Below are positions 53,810-64,000 of a stretch of 64,000 bases of DNA, one piece after another. The DNA comes from Selaginella moellendorffii. Its lineage: Eukaryota; Streptophyta; Lycopodiopsida; Selaginellales; Selaginellaceae. The DNA is taken from assembly GCF_000143415.4 (NCBI RefSeq), contig NW_003314264.1, positions 3,383,444-3,447,443 on the forward strand. The letters are read 5' to 3'. Positions within the stretch are counted from its first letter, which is position 1. Each line of letters starts with the position of its first letter. The position numbers were made by a program, and so were the translations under genes. The notes below the pieces were generated by a model that was given only the letters and a program-made list of their open reading frames with translations, was not told the DNA's origin and ran no database searches.

Positions 53810-55236
53810 CTACCAATTTAATCTACATTGCTTAGAAACTTTAGCGTCTCTTTTGGAAGAGCTTGTGTGAACAAACCATTCCTCACCATTGTTGAAGTTG
53901 AACATTTCCGTGCCCAAGAGGAGGTTTGATCTGAAGCCTGCCAATCTCTTGCTTGCCTTGTCCTCTCCATAGGCCTTTGCAAACAAGGCGTGAACTTGGT
54001 CGAATTTGGCATCCAGATTTCTCATCCAGGCTTCACTGCAAAGTCCCAATAGTGTGAAGCGAGTCAATATGTTTTCTAGATGGTTACCAAGATCTTCCTT
54101 GATGGGTTCCATTTACTCGCCAGTGATCGAGGATCACAAAATCGTCCTGGAAATATAATGGCAATGCGTCTGCCAGCATCCTGTTGCCCGCTGTCTAGAG
54201 ATTTTTACAAGCAGCAGAGATTTATGTAGTAAACGAGCAAAGAAACAAAAGGCTTTTTGCGAGAATTACCGTGCGGTATGCAAATAGCTTGTGGCAAGCA
54301 TGTTCCACGAATAAGAGACCTCCTTCATTCATAAGATTGGAGACTATCTTCATAAACTTTTGATAGTTTGTCATGTGCTGCGCAAATTTTCAACAAGTTA
54401 GAACATCAATGATGGAAGATTTAATATTATGCCTCGAAAACGCCGATGCAGAAGATCCTGTCGAAAGTCTGCGTGATTTTGGTGCTTGTTATGTCGCAAT
54501 CAATTGCCTCAACGTTTACCAGGCCTCTTTTTCTACGATACAAAGAAAAACGACGAGATCAACTGTGGCACCAGAAAAGAAAGAGGAGGAAACTGCTTGT
54601 TGAACCTGCATTCCTCTCGGATGTGCTCAGTTTGAACTCTCGAATCGGATATGGAAGTAATCTGGCAGGAAGGAAACCTTTGCGCGATATACAAAACCAG
54701 TCCGCCATAGCCAGATCCAAGATACGCTGCCCGCCCTCGATTCGTGCTCTGTCGCAGCACAGCTTAAACATGGCTTCCTCGGCTTGCTCGTCCGTGAACG
54801 AAGGATCCTCGTACAACAAGATCCTCGTACAACAAGCAGCTGATCATTCAGTTTTGAGCATTCTAATTGTCATGAGATTTATGATCAAATCTTGGGTTCT
54901 TCTTACCTGTACTTGAGATGCTTTCTAAGAAGGAGTTTGAAGAAGTCAACATCATAGAGCTCGTCCCGGAAAGAGCCCCTTGCTTCCATGACGGGCATTT
55001 GCTTGGCATCTACAAAACAAGATGTGACAAATCGATTGATTCGACTAGAATGAGAGGGAGAACTTACTCTGGACGAAATTAACAAGGCCCTGGAGCTGCT
55101 CTTCTGCAGAGAGTCCGTACAAGTAGCGGAGCTGCAATGCCACATCCTGGCGGATTAGCCTTCGCACTAGAAAATCTGGCAGCTTTTGTAGGACTGGGTG
55201 CAACACCCCGACAGGCTCGAGCACCAGCGTTTCCAT
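53810..55236 (-). pseudogene. Broken coclaurine-N-methyltransferase/cyclopropane-synthase-like methyltransferase gene
   Basis: Exon-like pieces follow the family in order from the ATG at 55236: VLHPVLQKLPDFLVRRLIRQDVALQLRYLYGLSAEEQLQGLVNFVQ, DELYDVDFFKLLLRKHLKY, LLYEDPSFTDEQAEEAMFKLCC, GYGGLVLYIAQRFPSCQITSISDS, TFDRIFCIGVFE, HMTNYQKFMKIVSNLMNEGGLLFVEHACHK, LPLYFQDDFVILDHWRVNGTH, and FNNGEEWFVHT at the end. Two lesions disrupt it. A 16-bp tandem duplication lies at about 54804-54835. A 7-bp loss in the AdoMet motif I (about 54712-54722, expected ILDLGSGYGG) shifts the frame. About 17 residues are also missing after FAYR. One intron would need a GC donor. It is a decayed relic unless these are sequence errors. 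Confidence 0.75.
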
Positions 55237-58200
55237 GATTCTCAATTCTCTCCGTTTGCTCTCCGCTTCAGTGGGCAATGCTGACGCTACTTGCGCAGCG
55301 TAGAAAATATAAACTATTTTAAAAATGTTTTGAAAACAAAAGGATTGGTAATGATTGAACCTAATAAGCTAATCCAATTGATGGCTCGTACGTACTTACA
55401 ATTTTTCTTGCCTCCTGACATTGTTTTCTCTTATATGATGCCCATTATTTGCCAAAAAGGAAGCTTTTTCCTTTTTTTTTTGTCTTTCCTATCTTGAACC
55501 AATATATATACAGTCCACTTGTGCTGCATGGGACATGGATGCAATGCATGGTTCAACAAAAAGAATAAGAAAAAGCTTTGATATATTTTATGAAGACCCA
55601 CTAAGCATTAAATTTATTGGCTAATTCCTGATATAGGTGTTTTGAACATGGCTATAACAATTATTATAATAAATCAAGATATATATAAAAAAAAGTTCAG
55701 CTTGTTAAGTATCGTACCAAACCTTATAAATTTGCAATCTAAATTGCCATAATACACAATACAATCCCTTCCACAGAGTAAAAATCCCTTCAAACAAATT
55801 ATATATTGTAAGATTGGGAAAATGAATTAACATTATATCATCCATTTTATACTCTACAAGTGGATGATAATAAAAATTGTAATGCCATTGTTGTCCCACT
55901 TGTACATAACCCAAATTTTCAACAACTCCATTTGAACCAATGGAAGAATACTCATTAAATAATGATCCTAAAATTTTATTAACAACTCATAACATTTCAA
56001 ATATAACCTCAAATGGTAATATCATACCATTTTTATATAGAAGTTTATATGGTGAAGCACCGATATAATTCATGACAAACTATTATAAAATAAAATAAAT
56101 ATAAAATAGTATGAAACAAAGGGGAAAAACCTTAAAGCCATATTTAATATAATTGCACTGTAACTAATTTGTATAAAGGAAGGTCAAATGTTTAATTCAA
56201 CACCATCTATAACGATTGAAGCTCAAACTCAAGATCACATGTATGCACAATTAAGTCTGCACTATTCCACACACACATATATGTATGTATATATATGTAT
56301 ATGTATGTGTATGTATGTACATATGTATGTATATATGTATATATATACATGTATGTATATAGTTATTGTTATTGCTACACATTGTTATTTACAATTGTAT
56401 CATGTAGTAAAGTTGGTCTTCATTCTTTATAAGCCAAATAATAAAAAATAAACTCAAACCTATATCAACTAACATAGACAAAATAATATTGCTATAAAAA
56501 TGAGATTGGGAAGTAAATATTAAATGAATTGGTGCTAAATGAACCCCTTGATAGTACTTCCAAAAAAGAGATAAAGGGATTACTAACTTATTCAAGCAAT
56601 GATCTTCCACTACTCATAGAAATATTTATTTGTTAAGACCTTCCATCACAACAACACTAATGCCATAGCCATAATTATATTTTCACCCTTGTCCTTTAAC
56701 ATGGGTAGCAATAGCATCAATCTCTATCAGAACATGAATATCTCCCATTAGGAGTAGAGTTGAAATATGTATAGCTATAAATGGGAAACATAATGTTTTA
56801 TAGCATTATGTTAGTCAAATAATGCTATCAAGGGTAACTAGAGTAAGTGTACAAGTCTTATAAAATTTTGATAAAACATTAGCCACAATATGCCTAATTT
56901 GATTTGCTTTAAAATATTTTGCTTCACACGAAGCAAGAAACTTTAGAAGTGAACACCAAATTACATAATTAACTTAAACAACTTTTGACAAGGATTTTAC
57001 AATTGTTAAAAAGGCATTGTCATAGTCATTAGCATATTTGAATGGGTGCTTAAAGATATACAATAAAAGACTCTAATTCACATAAATGGTTGCATTTATA
57101 CCATTATATCATTGCAATGTTGTCAATTGAGAAACATGTGTAAACTTTGAATTTAGACTTCTTAAGAAATCATTTAGCTAATTTTTAACTCCAAATATCC
57201 TAAAACTCTTAATCAATTAAGAAAAAAATGTGATCTTTTATTTATGGGCCCTTTCCTTTTATATTTGAACCCTAATAAATCATTCTTTACTATCTGGGAA
57301 ACTAGTGGGCATCATCCCAAAAGTTATAGATGGTATTCATTATGAAATGATCAAACCAATTATATATATCATTCTCAGAATTTTTATGGAAAAAATCTAG
57401 ATGGATGCGAGGATTAGCAGCAAAGATAAAAAAGATGCACTATATGCCATGAAATCTACTACCAATTAAGTTTGATTATTCAATTGCAACTATACAACAT
57501 TGAATCATTGCACCAATTGTTACTCTAAAATCAAAGAAGAAGGATATGATTAGTATGCTACTTTACTATGAAAATGAACAAAAAGAAAAAAAGTAAAAGA
57601 GAAGAAACAAATAGTCAAATCATATTTCAATTGCTATAAAAGTGATGTCTATGTGTATTCATTTGGATGGCTTTTATAAGCTCTATCACATTATAATAAG
57701 AGCTGCCCCTTAACTCTAACAATATGAATGTATAGAATATTGAAATATGTATATTCAATTAGCCTTAAAACCCTAGAAGAGTATTATCATGTTAATAATA
57801 ATATATTCTCACAGTTTGAATTTATAATAATATTTAACTGAAAAACCTAGAAATAATTATGAAATAAAACTAAAATAAAAAATAAAACAAAAAATATGTT
57901 ATAAGTGTTGAATGAAAAGTCAATATAAACACCAACTAATAGTTTATATTCATTTATTTCATATTTTATCGTTTAATAATGAATTCAGATATAATAACTA
58001 AAAGTGGTAGGTAAATAAAAAATTGGGTTAGATGAATATATCTAATTGCAAATAGATAAGTATTTCGTATATAAAATCTATATATTATGTAATAATTTAA
58101 ATAAATTTTATTATTATATTTTGTTTCTACTTGATCAAAGATATATAATATCCTCAAAAATACAAAAAAATTGCACTATAAATACTACAACAAACTGAGT

Positions 58201-58398
58201 AATTTTATAGAAGTCACAAATCAGGAAAAAAAAAAAAAGACTTAATAAGAACAAAATATTAGAGGAATAGACATGGTTTATTTTGTAATGGACAAAAATA
58301 TAATCTAATTTTGATTATTAAACTATCTTGTGTTGTTATATACTATCATATATTATTTTAATATAACTGCATTTTTGTAAATATAAATATGAGTAAAG
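55237..58398. other. AT-rich intergenic with microsatellite and solo LTR
   Basis: No gene recognised. A (TATG)n/(TATA)n microsatellite spans about 56275-56360. A solo LTR of the TRIM family (minus orientation) lies at about 57139-57290: TGTAAACTTTGAATTTAGAC, ACTCCAAATATCCTAAAACTC, then CCCTTTCCTTTTATATTTGAACCC. The rest is low-complexity A/T with stops in all frames. GC content jumps at the start of the PPR gene. Confidence 0.5.
57139..57290 (-). mobile_element. Solo LTR of the TRIM family
   Basis: Diverged match to the 22484-22678 LTR in the same orientation; it keeps the TGTAA start, the central ATATCC and the TATATTTGAACCC core, and has lost the terminal CA. No internal region is attached, as expected after LTR-LTR recombination. 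Confidence 0.55.
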
Positions 58399-61065
58399 CT
58401 ACCAAATGTTTTTGCAAGAGCAAACACCACCTACAAACCTGTGAATCCTGTTGGCATCCTTCACAACAATCTCTCGTCCAACAACCTTGGACAAAAACTG
58501 GGTTGCGTCATGGCAGTCATAACACATTCTCAAATTCTTGGTCACCTCAACTTTGGTCCCAGGCTGCGTAGAAATGAAAGCGTAACCAAGCGCAAGCTTC
58601 TCACTGTGGCGGCACAGAAGCTCCTCTTTCGCTCTCTCCTCATCGCCGTCATCTCCCAGCATCGTCACCACATTAGTATTTGGAACATAGCCAGCCTCTC
58701 TCATGAGTACTTCCAGCCTCGCAAGCTCCTTGTGAACGTTCTCGATTTGGGGATGCGAGGTATCCCCAACAACGAATCTATGAAGCTTGCCTCCGACCCT
58801 CACCCGGCTTACCCCTGGAATCCGCTTCACGTTTCTCGTCAACATCATCTCCTTGACAAGTTTTACATCGTCTTCGTTTCCATCCCCACTGCTAAGAGTG
58901 TTGGCCAACAAGACGTGAAGAGAACCGCTTCTTGAGTCCAATTCCAGTGCTTTCTCTACCATACGCTTTGCTCTATCGCAGTCATTGAAGCTCCTGCAAG
59001 CTCCCAGAAATGCGTGCCAAGCTACCTCGTCCGGAACGAAAGGCATGTCGAGGATCAAAGCTTCGGCTTTGTCCAAGTGTCTTGCTCGCCCAAAGAGATC
59101 TATCATGCAAGTGTAGTGCCTCTCTGTAGCTTCGATCGCGTAGTCTCCCACCATCAAATGAAAGCAGTCCCTCGCGTCCATCACCTTCGCGACATGGCTA
59201 AAACCATCCAGGAGGCAAACGAACGAGACCTCGTTTACCTCAATTCCTTCCATGGATATAAACCGAAGAAGCTCCATTGACTCCCAGACCTGACCGTTTC
59301 GCGAGTATCCCGCAAGCACTGAGTTGAGCATCTCGGCTTGCCAGCACGGAGCCAACACTAAAACCTCGCAAGCTTTGCTAATTTGCCCATGTCTGGCATA
59401 TGCCGCAGCGAGCAAGGTCCACGATATCGAGTTCCTCTCCATCATCCCGTCGAAAGCTTTTTTGGAATCCAGCGGCGTAGCGTGGCTGGCGTAGCATGAA
59501 AGCATGGCGTTCCATGAAACTGTGTTTGTTTTTGCCATCTTTCTTAGAACAAGCTCGGCCATCTCGACTTCCCCGCTCGCCACATAGGCGGAAAGAAAAA
59601 CCGTCCAGAGAACGACATCCCGCTGCTCAGCATAAAAGAATCTTTCTTTGATTATATTCATGCTATCTCTTCCGGTGATCTCGACTATGCGCGTAGTACA
59701 CGCCGTTGCATCCCATTGCGGCATCAAATAGAAGACCCTTTCCGCTTCAACAAAATCCCCAGCATTGGTATTTGCAGTGACGAGCAAAGTCCACATTGCT
59801 ACACACCTCTTGGGGGCAATATCAAATGTTTCTTTGCACTCAATTGCGCAGCCATGCCTGGCCAAAGCTCCTAACAAAACAATGTACGCCACAGTGTCGT
59901 GTAGAGGCATCAACCAAAACGCTTTGCTCGTTTCGTCCACGAATCCATTGTGAGCGTATCCACGCAACAGCACCGTCCACAAGATCAAATTCCACTCGAG
60001 GCTACTGTCAAAAACCACCTTTGCTTGTTCCATCTCGCCAGCCTTCCCATAAGCATCAACGATTGCCGCTAAGTTGGCGGTGTTTATCTGCGGCATTTTG
60101 TCCAAGACGCTGGCCGCAGCATTTGAATCCCCTGCTCTGGAGAAGGCATTGAGCAAGGAATTAAACGAGACTATCGATCTGCCACCTTGCATGTCATCGA
60201 ACTTTCTCTTGGCATCTGCGTCGTCGTGCGAAGGGCATGAGTTCCAAGAGACGGTGTCCCACTCGGGCATCTTGGCGAAAACGTTTCGGGCATCTTCGTC
60301 CTGCCCGGCTCTCGCCAGAGCCGCGAGGATCGTGTTCCAGGACACCATATCCCTCTTCCCTTCCATCCTCTCGAAGCAATCCATGGCTTCTTGGACGCGG
60401 CCACACTTGGAGTAGCAACTCACGAGCGCGTTCCACGCGACAGTGTCGACTTCTCGCGAGGAGATCCGATCGAACGCCGCCTTTGCATCCTCGGGCTTGC
60501 ACTGCTCGGCAAAGACCCCGATCATGGCCGTGCAAGAGATCTTGTTGGCCACCACCCCCTCGTCCTCCATCTCGCGGAAGAGCTCCTGGGCATCGCTCCA
60601 CTTTCGATTGTCGAGAAAGACCTTGAGCATGGTGTTCCACGAGTAGTCGTCCCGGGAAGCCATGCTCGCGAACACTCTGTGAGCTTCGGCGACGCCCTGG
60701 CACCTCGCAAACATGAGGATGATGAGATTGGAGAGGTATCTCTTGTTGGCCGAGAACACGGTGCCACTGGCGAGCACCCGGCGATGGAGAGCCTCGGCCT
60801 CACTCAGCCCACCACGAAAGCTTCTCAGCGTCGAGATACAATCCTCCGCTCGCGCGAACGCGGGCTCCCCGCGGACGACGTTGCGTGAACTTCCTCCGAG
60901 CTCGCGATCGCTAGGAGGAATGTTAGTAATTTCTTCTAGAACTTGCCGGGCCATCGCGCCGATCTTCTCGTCCTTCATCTTGTCACACATCCAGCGCAGG
61001 TAGCTTTCTGGTACTTCCAAGAGGGACTTACCCTTGTGCTTCCCGAACGGCAGGATCGTGTGCAT
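58399..61065 (-). CDS. DYW-type PPR RNA-editing protein with an N-terminal DUF3820-like module, 888 aa
   Basis: Intronless, 888 residues. Residues 6-42 (FGKHKGKSLLEVPESYLRWMCDKMKDEKIGAMA) resemble DUF3820. PPR repeats run from about residue 110 to 690 (DDYSWNTMLKVFLDNRKWSDAQELFREM, and others). Next come the E region, a PG-box-like stretch (HRFVVGDTSHPQ) and a DYW deaminase domain. The first zinc-ligand and catalytic motif is HSEK (His820, Glu822), the second is CYDCH (Cys848, Cys851), and the second zinc site includes GVCSC. The final triplet is NIW, not DYW. It should convert C to U in organellar transcripts. Two relatives in this window, at 37.0-37.8 kb and 38.0-40.1 kb, lack the DYW domain. 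Confidence 0.93.
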   Translation of the reverse strand: MHTILPFGKHKGKSLLEVPESYLRWMCDKMKDEKIGAMARQVLEEITNIPPSDRELGGSSRNVVRGEPAFARAEDCISTLRSFRGGLSEAEALHRRVLASGTVFSANKRYLSNLIILMFARCQGVAEAHRVFASMASRDDYSWNTMLKVFLDNRKWSDAQELFREMEDEGVVANKISCTAMIGVFAEQCKPEDAKAAFDRISSREVDTVAWNALVSCYSKCGRVQEAMDCFERMEGKRDMVSWNTILAALARAGQDEDARNVFAKMPEWDTVSWNSCPSHDDADAKRKFDDMQGGRSIVSFNSLLNAFSRAGDSNAAASVLDKMPQINTANLAAIVDAYGKAGEMEQAKVVFDSSLEWNLILWTVLLRGYAHNGFVDETSKAFWLMPLHDTVAYIVLLGALARHGCAIECKETFDIAPKRCVAMWTLLVTANTNAGDFVEAERVFYLMPQWDATACTTRIVEITGRDSMNIIKERFFYAEQRDVVLWTVFLSAYVASGEVEMAELVLRKMAKTNTVSWNAMLSCYASHATPLDSKKAFDGMMERNSISWTLLAAAYARHGQISKACEVLVLAPCWQAEMLNSVLAGYSRNGQVWESMELLRFISMEGIEVNEVSFVCLLDGFSHVAKVMDARDCFHLMVGDYAIEATERHYTCMIDLFGRARHLDKAEALILDMPFVPDEVAWHAFLGACRSFNDCDRAKRMVEKALELDSRSGSLHVLLANTLSSGDGNEDDVKLVKEMMLTRNVKRIPGVSRVRVGGKLHRFVVGDTSHPQIENVHKELARLEVLMREAGYVPNTNVVTMLGDDGDEERAKEELLCRHSEKLALGYAFISTQPGTKVEVTKNLRMCYDCHDATQFLSKVVGREIVVKDANRIHRFVGGVCSCKNIW

Positions 61066-61322
61066 TCCTTCGCAGAGATCAAGGAAAAAATGAAACTATA
61101 GCCATCAAGAACCCTAAACTCTCGTTCCATTCAAACATTTCTTTCTAGAGGGGGATTCTTCCTTTTCTACTCTACTTGGATCGTTCTTGGCTGTGGTCTG
61201 GCAGGATCGTGTGCATTCCTTCGCAGAGATCAAGGAAAGAATGAAACTATCAAGAACCCTAAATTCTCGTTCCATCTTTCTACAGGCTTCTCTACTCTAC
61301 TTGGATCGTTCTTGGCTGTGGC
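61049..61322. repeat. Tandem duplication across the PPR-HSP20 junction
   Basis: Segment 61049-61195 (PPR start codon, its leader, and a block ending CTACTTGGATCGTTCTTGGC) is repeated with small indels at 61199-61322. As a result the first PPR codons (GCAGGATCGTGTGCATTCC on plus) and the last HSP20 codons each occur twice. Only the outer copies belong to the intact genes; the inner copies are orphaned. Confidence 0.8.
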
Positions 61323-61741
61323 TTGGCGACCTTTGGAACCGTGACAGTGAGAACCCCATTCTCCACTTGGGCCTTGATCCCGTCCACATTGGCATTCTCC
61401 GGCAGCCGGAATTTCCTCATGAAGCTGCCATAGCTGCGCTCCACGCGGTGCCACTTGTCGGTCTTCTGGGCCTCGTGCATCTTCCTCTCGCCACTGATCT
61501 GGAGGGTGCGCCCGTGCTCCACCGTGATCTTCACGTCCTCCTTGCTCAGCCCTGGGAGATCGGCCTTGAAGACGTGGGCGTCGGGCGTCTCGAGCCAATC
61601 CACGCGGGTGTTGGCGGCGGCGCTCGCGTCCCTGGCGACCTGCTTGGAGGGCTCGTTGCCCCCGCCGGACAAGATGGACGAGAGCTCCGGGAAGGGATCG
61701 AAGACGCCGCCATTGTCATTGCCGTAGAAGAAGAGAGCCAT
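61292..61741 (-). CDS. Small heat-shock protein (HSP20), 149 aa
   Basis: Intronless, as is usual for cytosolic small HSPs. Start [22 protein letters not shown]. The alpha-crystallin domain runs from [28 protein letters not shown] through LQISGER and ends with the consensus [11 protein letters not shown]. The C-terminal oligomerisation motif I-x-I/V appears as TIQVE, the last five residues. No targeting peptide, so cytosolic (class I-like). It is an ATP-independent chaperone holding unfolding proteins. The promoter carries heat-shock elements and a TATA box at the expected spacing. Confidence 0.94.
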   Translation of the reverse strand: MALFFYGNDNGGVFDPFPELSSILSGGGNEPSKQVARDASAAANTRVDWLETPDAHVFKADLPGLSKEDVKITVEHGRTLQISGERKMHEAQKTDKWHRVERSYGSFMRKFRLPENANVDGIKAQVENGVLTVTVPKVAKPQPRTIQVE

Positions 61742-61810
61742 TGCCTCACTCTGCTTAAAACCTAGGAAAAGGAATCGCTAGAGATGAGTTCCTGAACGAG
61801 CCCTGCCTCG

Positions 61811-61882
61811 TTTTATACCATCCAGCGCTGGCAATTCTGGTAGATTCTAGGAGATTCTAAAGAGATCTAGAAGATTCGAAAG
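61811..61882 (-). promoter_or_regulatory. HSP20 promoter: TATA box and heat-shock elements
   Basis: On the minus strand TATAAAA (61817-61811) lies 70 bp before the ATG. Upstream are TTC-nn-GGA-nn-TTC (GATTCTAGGAGATTC, about 61841-61857) and GAA-nn-TTC-nn-AAA (GAAGATTCGAAAG, 61870-61882), both close to the inverted nGAAn heat-shock-factor consensus. Heat induction is a firm inference. Confidence 0.75.
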
Positions 61883-62244
61883 CATATGCCACCAACGGAC
61901 CTCAAGATATTTAAAGTGTGGATGATGGCCCTCTCATAGAAATTCTGTTTAATGATGCCTCTTGGATTTGTTCTTGAGTAGAAACACTCCTCTTTCTTAT
62001 CTATATTCTCAAGAAAGATTGGAACAAGTGTTTCTTCCTGTAAGGAGTAACTTTTCACGAACTTTTCCTTTGTTCTTACTGTATTCTTTGGAGTGAGATC
62101 TATACTTTGCACGAGTCCATGTCATGTTTCCACCCAAACGAAGATCCATCCAGATGCCATGGATATCCATTCAGGTGGAGTAGAAAGAAGCAAAATATTA
62201 TATAATGTACAGACATACACAAGCACCTGGTAATATCATCTACC
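61883..62244. other. Intergenic, nothing recognised
   Basis: Upstream part of the HSP20 promoter and the 3' flank of the TPR gene. No coding content recognised. Confidence 0.4.
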
Positions 62245-63700
62245 TTAGAGCAGCAATCCAGGAAGAGTCATCTCCTCGAAAACTTTTAACCGCCGCCCCG
62301 TCCAGCCTTGATCACACTCTTCGACGCTTTGCAGCTCGCGATCTCTTGCGGTGGTCTCCTCCAGATCTCGCAGGAGAGCATCGTCTGCGCTGTCAAAGCT
62401 GCTAGCCAGGGACCGCCTCGCGGCAGCCGCCCTGTCGTCCTGAAGAAGAACATCTTTCCAGGTGACCGATTGATCCAAAGCTTTCTTTGGCTTTTCCAAG
62501 CTGCTCGCGGGTGACTGCCGGGCGTAAGCTTTGTTTGTCCAATCGGAAGTGAGCGGCAACCGCGACTCTTGCTCGCTGCTCGAGGGCGGGCTCCAAATTG
62601 TTTCATGTTGCTCGTTCTCGGTCTCATAACTCCTCTTTCTCGAGATCTTAGCTTCGGAGGTCTCGTTATCGTCTCCATCGTCGCTAAACCCGGAGGTTGC
62701 AGCCAGGATTTCCGGGAGGTGGTGTTTCAGCGAAGTTCTAGCCGGAGACGATAAGGGGTTCCACGAGCTCTCGTCTACATTGAGTTCCACGGAGGAAGTC
62801 GTGGCCTTGGCACTCTTCCTTTGTACGGACTTCATCTCTCTCAGCTCGACCAGCACCTCCTGGGCTCGCTCGTACGTCTTGCGTTGCGAGGGAGATGCAT
62901 TCCAGGCCGGGGGAGCCACGCTCTCGAGTGTAACCCTTGCATCGTGAAGCTTCCCTTGCTTCTGGAAGCAAATCCCGAGGTTGCAGACTTTGTTGCTGTC
63001 TGGCTCTATCGAGAGAGCTTTCCTGGATAAGTGGTTTTGTTCCATAGTGAGCATCGAGGCAATGGGAAAGAATCGAAATACCTGTAGACAGCCTCGGCAG
63101 CAATATAGTTCGATTGCTGCATATAAGCCCATCCCAAGTTTCCCTGCAATTGAGATCTCAATAAGCTCTCAGACCTTCGATCTTAGAATAGAAAAGCGAT
63201 CTTCTCACCAGCAAGCGAGACGCCTCTTGCTCGATCGATACTTGAAACTTGCGTCCCTGTGATCGAGCTGTTTTGGTTCGCTTCCCGTTAAAAGCGAGAC
63301 CTTCATGGATAAGGTGGAGCTTCCGTTTTAACAGTGCTATTTGGTCGTCGAGGCGTCCACACCTCTGCGTCAAGGCAACACCGACACTTTAGTCAAAGAA
63401 AATAATTAAATAGCTCTAAACTCGTCGAGAAGCCTGGCTTTGCAGTCTTTCCTACCTTGTAGAGATCCAAGAGCACATTATCCAAGGCTTCTTGTGCCTG
63501 ATCCGTGCAACGATCACGCAGAGACTTGATCGCCTCAATCGCCTCCTCGGGCCTGTTCTGCTGTTTCATTACAATGGCCATGTCCTTGAGGGCGCTGTCC
63601 ACACGATCTCCCGCATTGATAGCCGCCCAGAACAAAGCTATAGCTCGATCTGGATCCTTGTCGACAAGCTGCGATCAAGCAAGAGGAAGCTCAAGCTTTT

Positions 63701-63744
<44 letters not shown>

Positions 63745-63892
63745 AGAAGAGAAGAGAAAGAAAGAAAGCCACAACACTTACTTGGACGTGTTTGGCTTTG
63801 ACATAAGGAGTGTCTCCCACGGGAATTTTGTGTAGAACATGAAAGCTCTCCTGGAAAGACGCCGAATCCAAGTTGTAGCGATCAATCCACAT
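62245..63892 (-). CDS. POLLENLESS3/SDI1-like TPR protein, 439 aa
   Basis: Five exons (63892-63782, 63668-63456, 63364-63209, 63143-63082, 63022-62245) give 439 residues from MWIDRYNLDSASF. The conserved N-terminus FHVLHKIPVGDTPYVKAKHVQ, DPDRAIALFWAAINAGDRVDSALKDMAIVMKQ and SIEQEASRLLGNLGWAYMQQSNYIAAEAVYRKAL are hallmarks of the plant MS5/POLLENLESS3 and SULPHUR DEFICIENCY-INDUCED family. TPR helices end near residue 260. The last about 170 residues are a Ser-rich, poorly conserved tail. Relatives act in male meiosis (MS5/TDM1) or in sulfate-starvation control of glucosinolate genes (SDI1); the choice is open. An upstream acceptor-like TTTAG near 63948 leaves room for an extra 5' exon. Confidence 0.88.
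63703..63740 (+). repeat. (GA)n microsatellite in the first intron of the TPR gene
   Basis: About 19 GA units followed by impure AGAGAAGAGAAAG repeats, entirely inside the intron 63669-63781. Open frames across it are artefacts. Confidence 0.95.
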
Positions 63893-64000
63893 CCTTTGAT
63901 CTTGCCTCCCTCTCAACAGCTCAAGCCAGGCGAGAATACGACCACGATGCGACTAAATCCTCCAATGCATCATCACACTCGATTTGCCGCTCGCATTTCT

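Noticed and set aside
63492-63806. Plus-strand frames with long RERERE runs
   Set aside because: They cross the (GA)n microsatellite in an intron and the antisense of conserved TPR exons.
1-64000. CRISPR arrays, bacterial operons or an integrated virus
   Set aside because: No array of regularly spaced identical repeats with unique spacers, no polycistronic layout. The only virus-like signals are degenerate LTR-retroelement pieces.

Overview
The window is nuclear DNA of a land plant, most likely a lycophyte of the Selaginella moellendorffii type. This is inferred from style, not from a database match. The genes are compact and intron-rich, with introns of about 45-90 nt. Intergenic gaps are short. 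Many pentatricopeptide-repeat (PPR) genes lack introns, and several are decayed. The gene islands are GC-rich and are separated by AT-rich stretches of degenerate LTR-type repeats.

Layout. 1-2.7 kb: two degenerate gag-protease relics and a miniature LTR (TRIM) relic. 2.7-19.8 kb: first gene island, with an S-type PPR gene facing a PPR relic, an AILP1/TSJT1-like protein, a tRNA-Thr, a second PPR relic, TOM9/TOM22, an acidic orphan, a possible 4-exon orphan, a 5-exon plant protein, an SDR, a GDSL esterase, an isoflavone-reductase-like enzyme, a third PPR relic and a PTI1-like kinase with degraded catalytic motifs. 19.8-24.7 kb: repeats, including a nearly complete TRIM nested in a larger non-coding element. 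24.7-42.4 kb: second island, with SNRNP27, a WD40/inositol-polyphosphate 5-phosphatase, aspartokinase-homoserine dehydrogenase, a HIG1 protein, two PPR genes, a truncated PPR copy, mitochondrial ribosomal protein uS9m and an inverted DEG pseudogene. 42.4-47.2 kb: AT-rich repeats with a second copy of the large element. 47.2-55.2 kb: third island, with a PPR gene, an intact DEG10-like protease, an At4g22030-like plastid protein, a DUF538 protein next to a 66-bp minisatellite, and a broken small-molecule methyltransferase gene. 55.2-58.4 kb: AT-rich. 58.4-64 kb: DYW-type PPR, small heat-shock protein and a POLLENLESS3/SDI1-like TPR protein.

The genes do not form a pathway or cluster. The shared theme is organelle biology: PPR RNA factors, TOM9, uS9m, DEG10, HIG1, plastid AK-HSDH and a plastid At4g22030-like protein. 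Segmental duplication inside the window is the second theme. The most unusual observation is that two paralogous PPR genes (38.0 and 61.1 kb) begin with a short FGKHKG...YLRW module resembling the bacterial DUF3820 domain. A third, truncated copy of the same PPR family lies between them.

Exon boundaries were read by eye from GT/AG sites and frame continuity. Each spliced model given here closes in frame, but none has transcript support.
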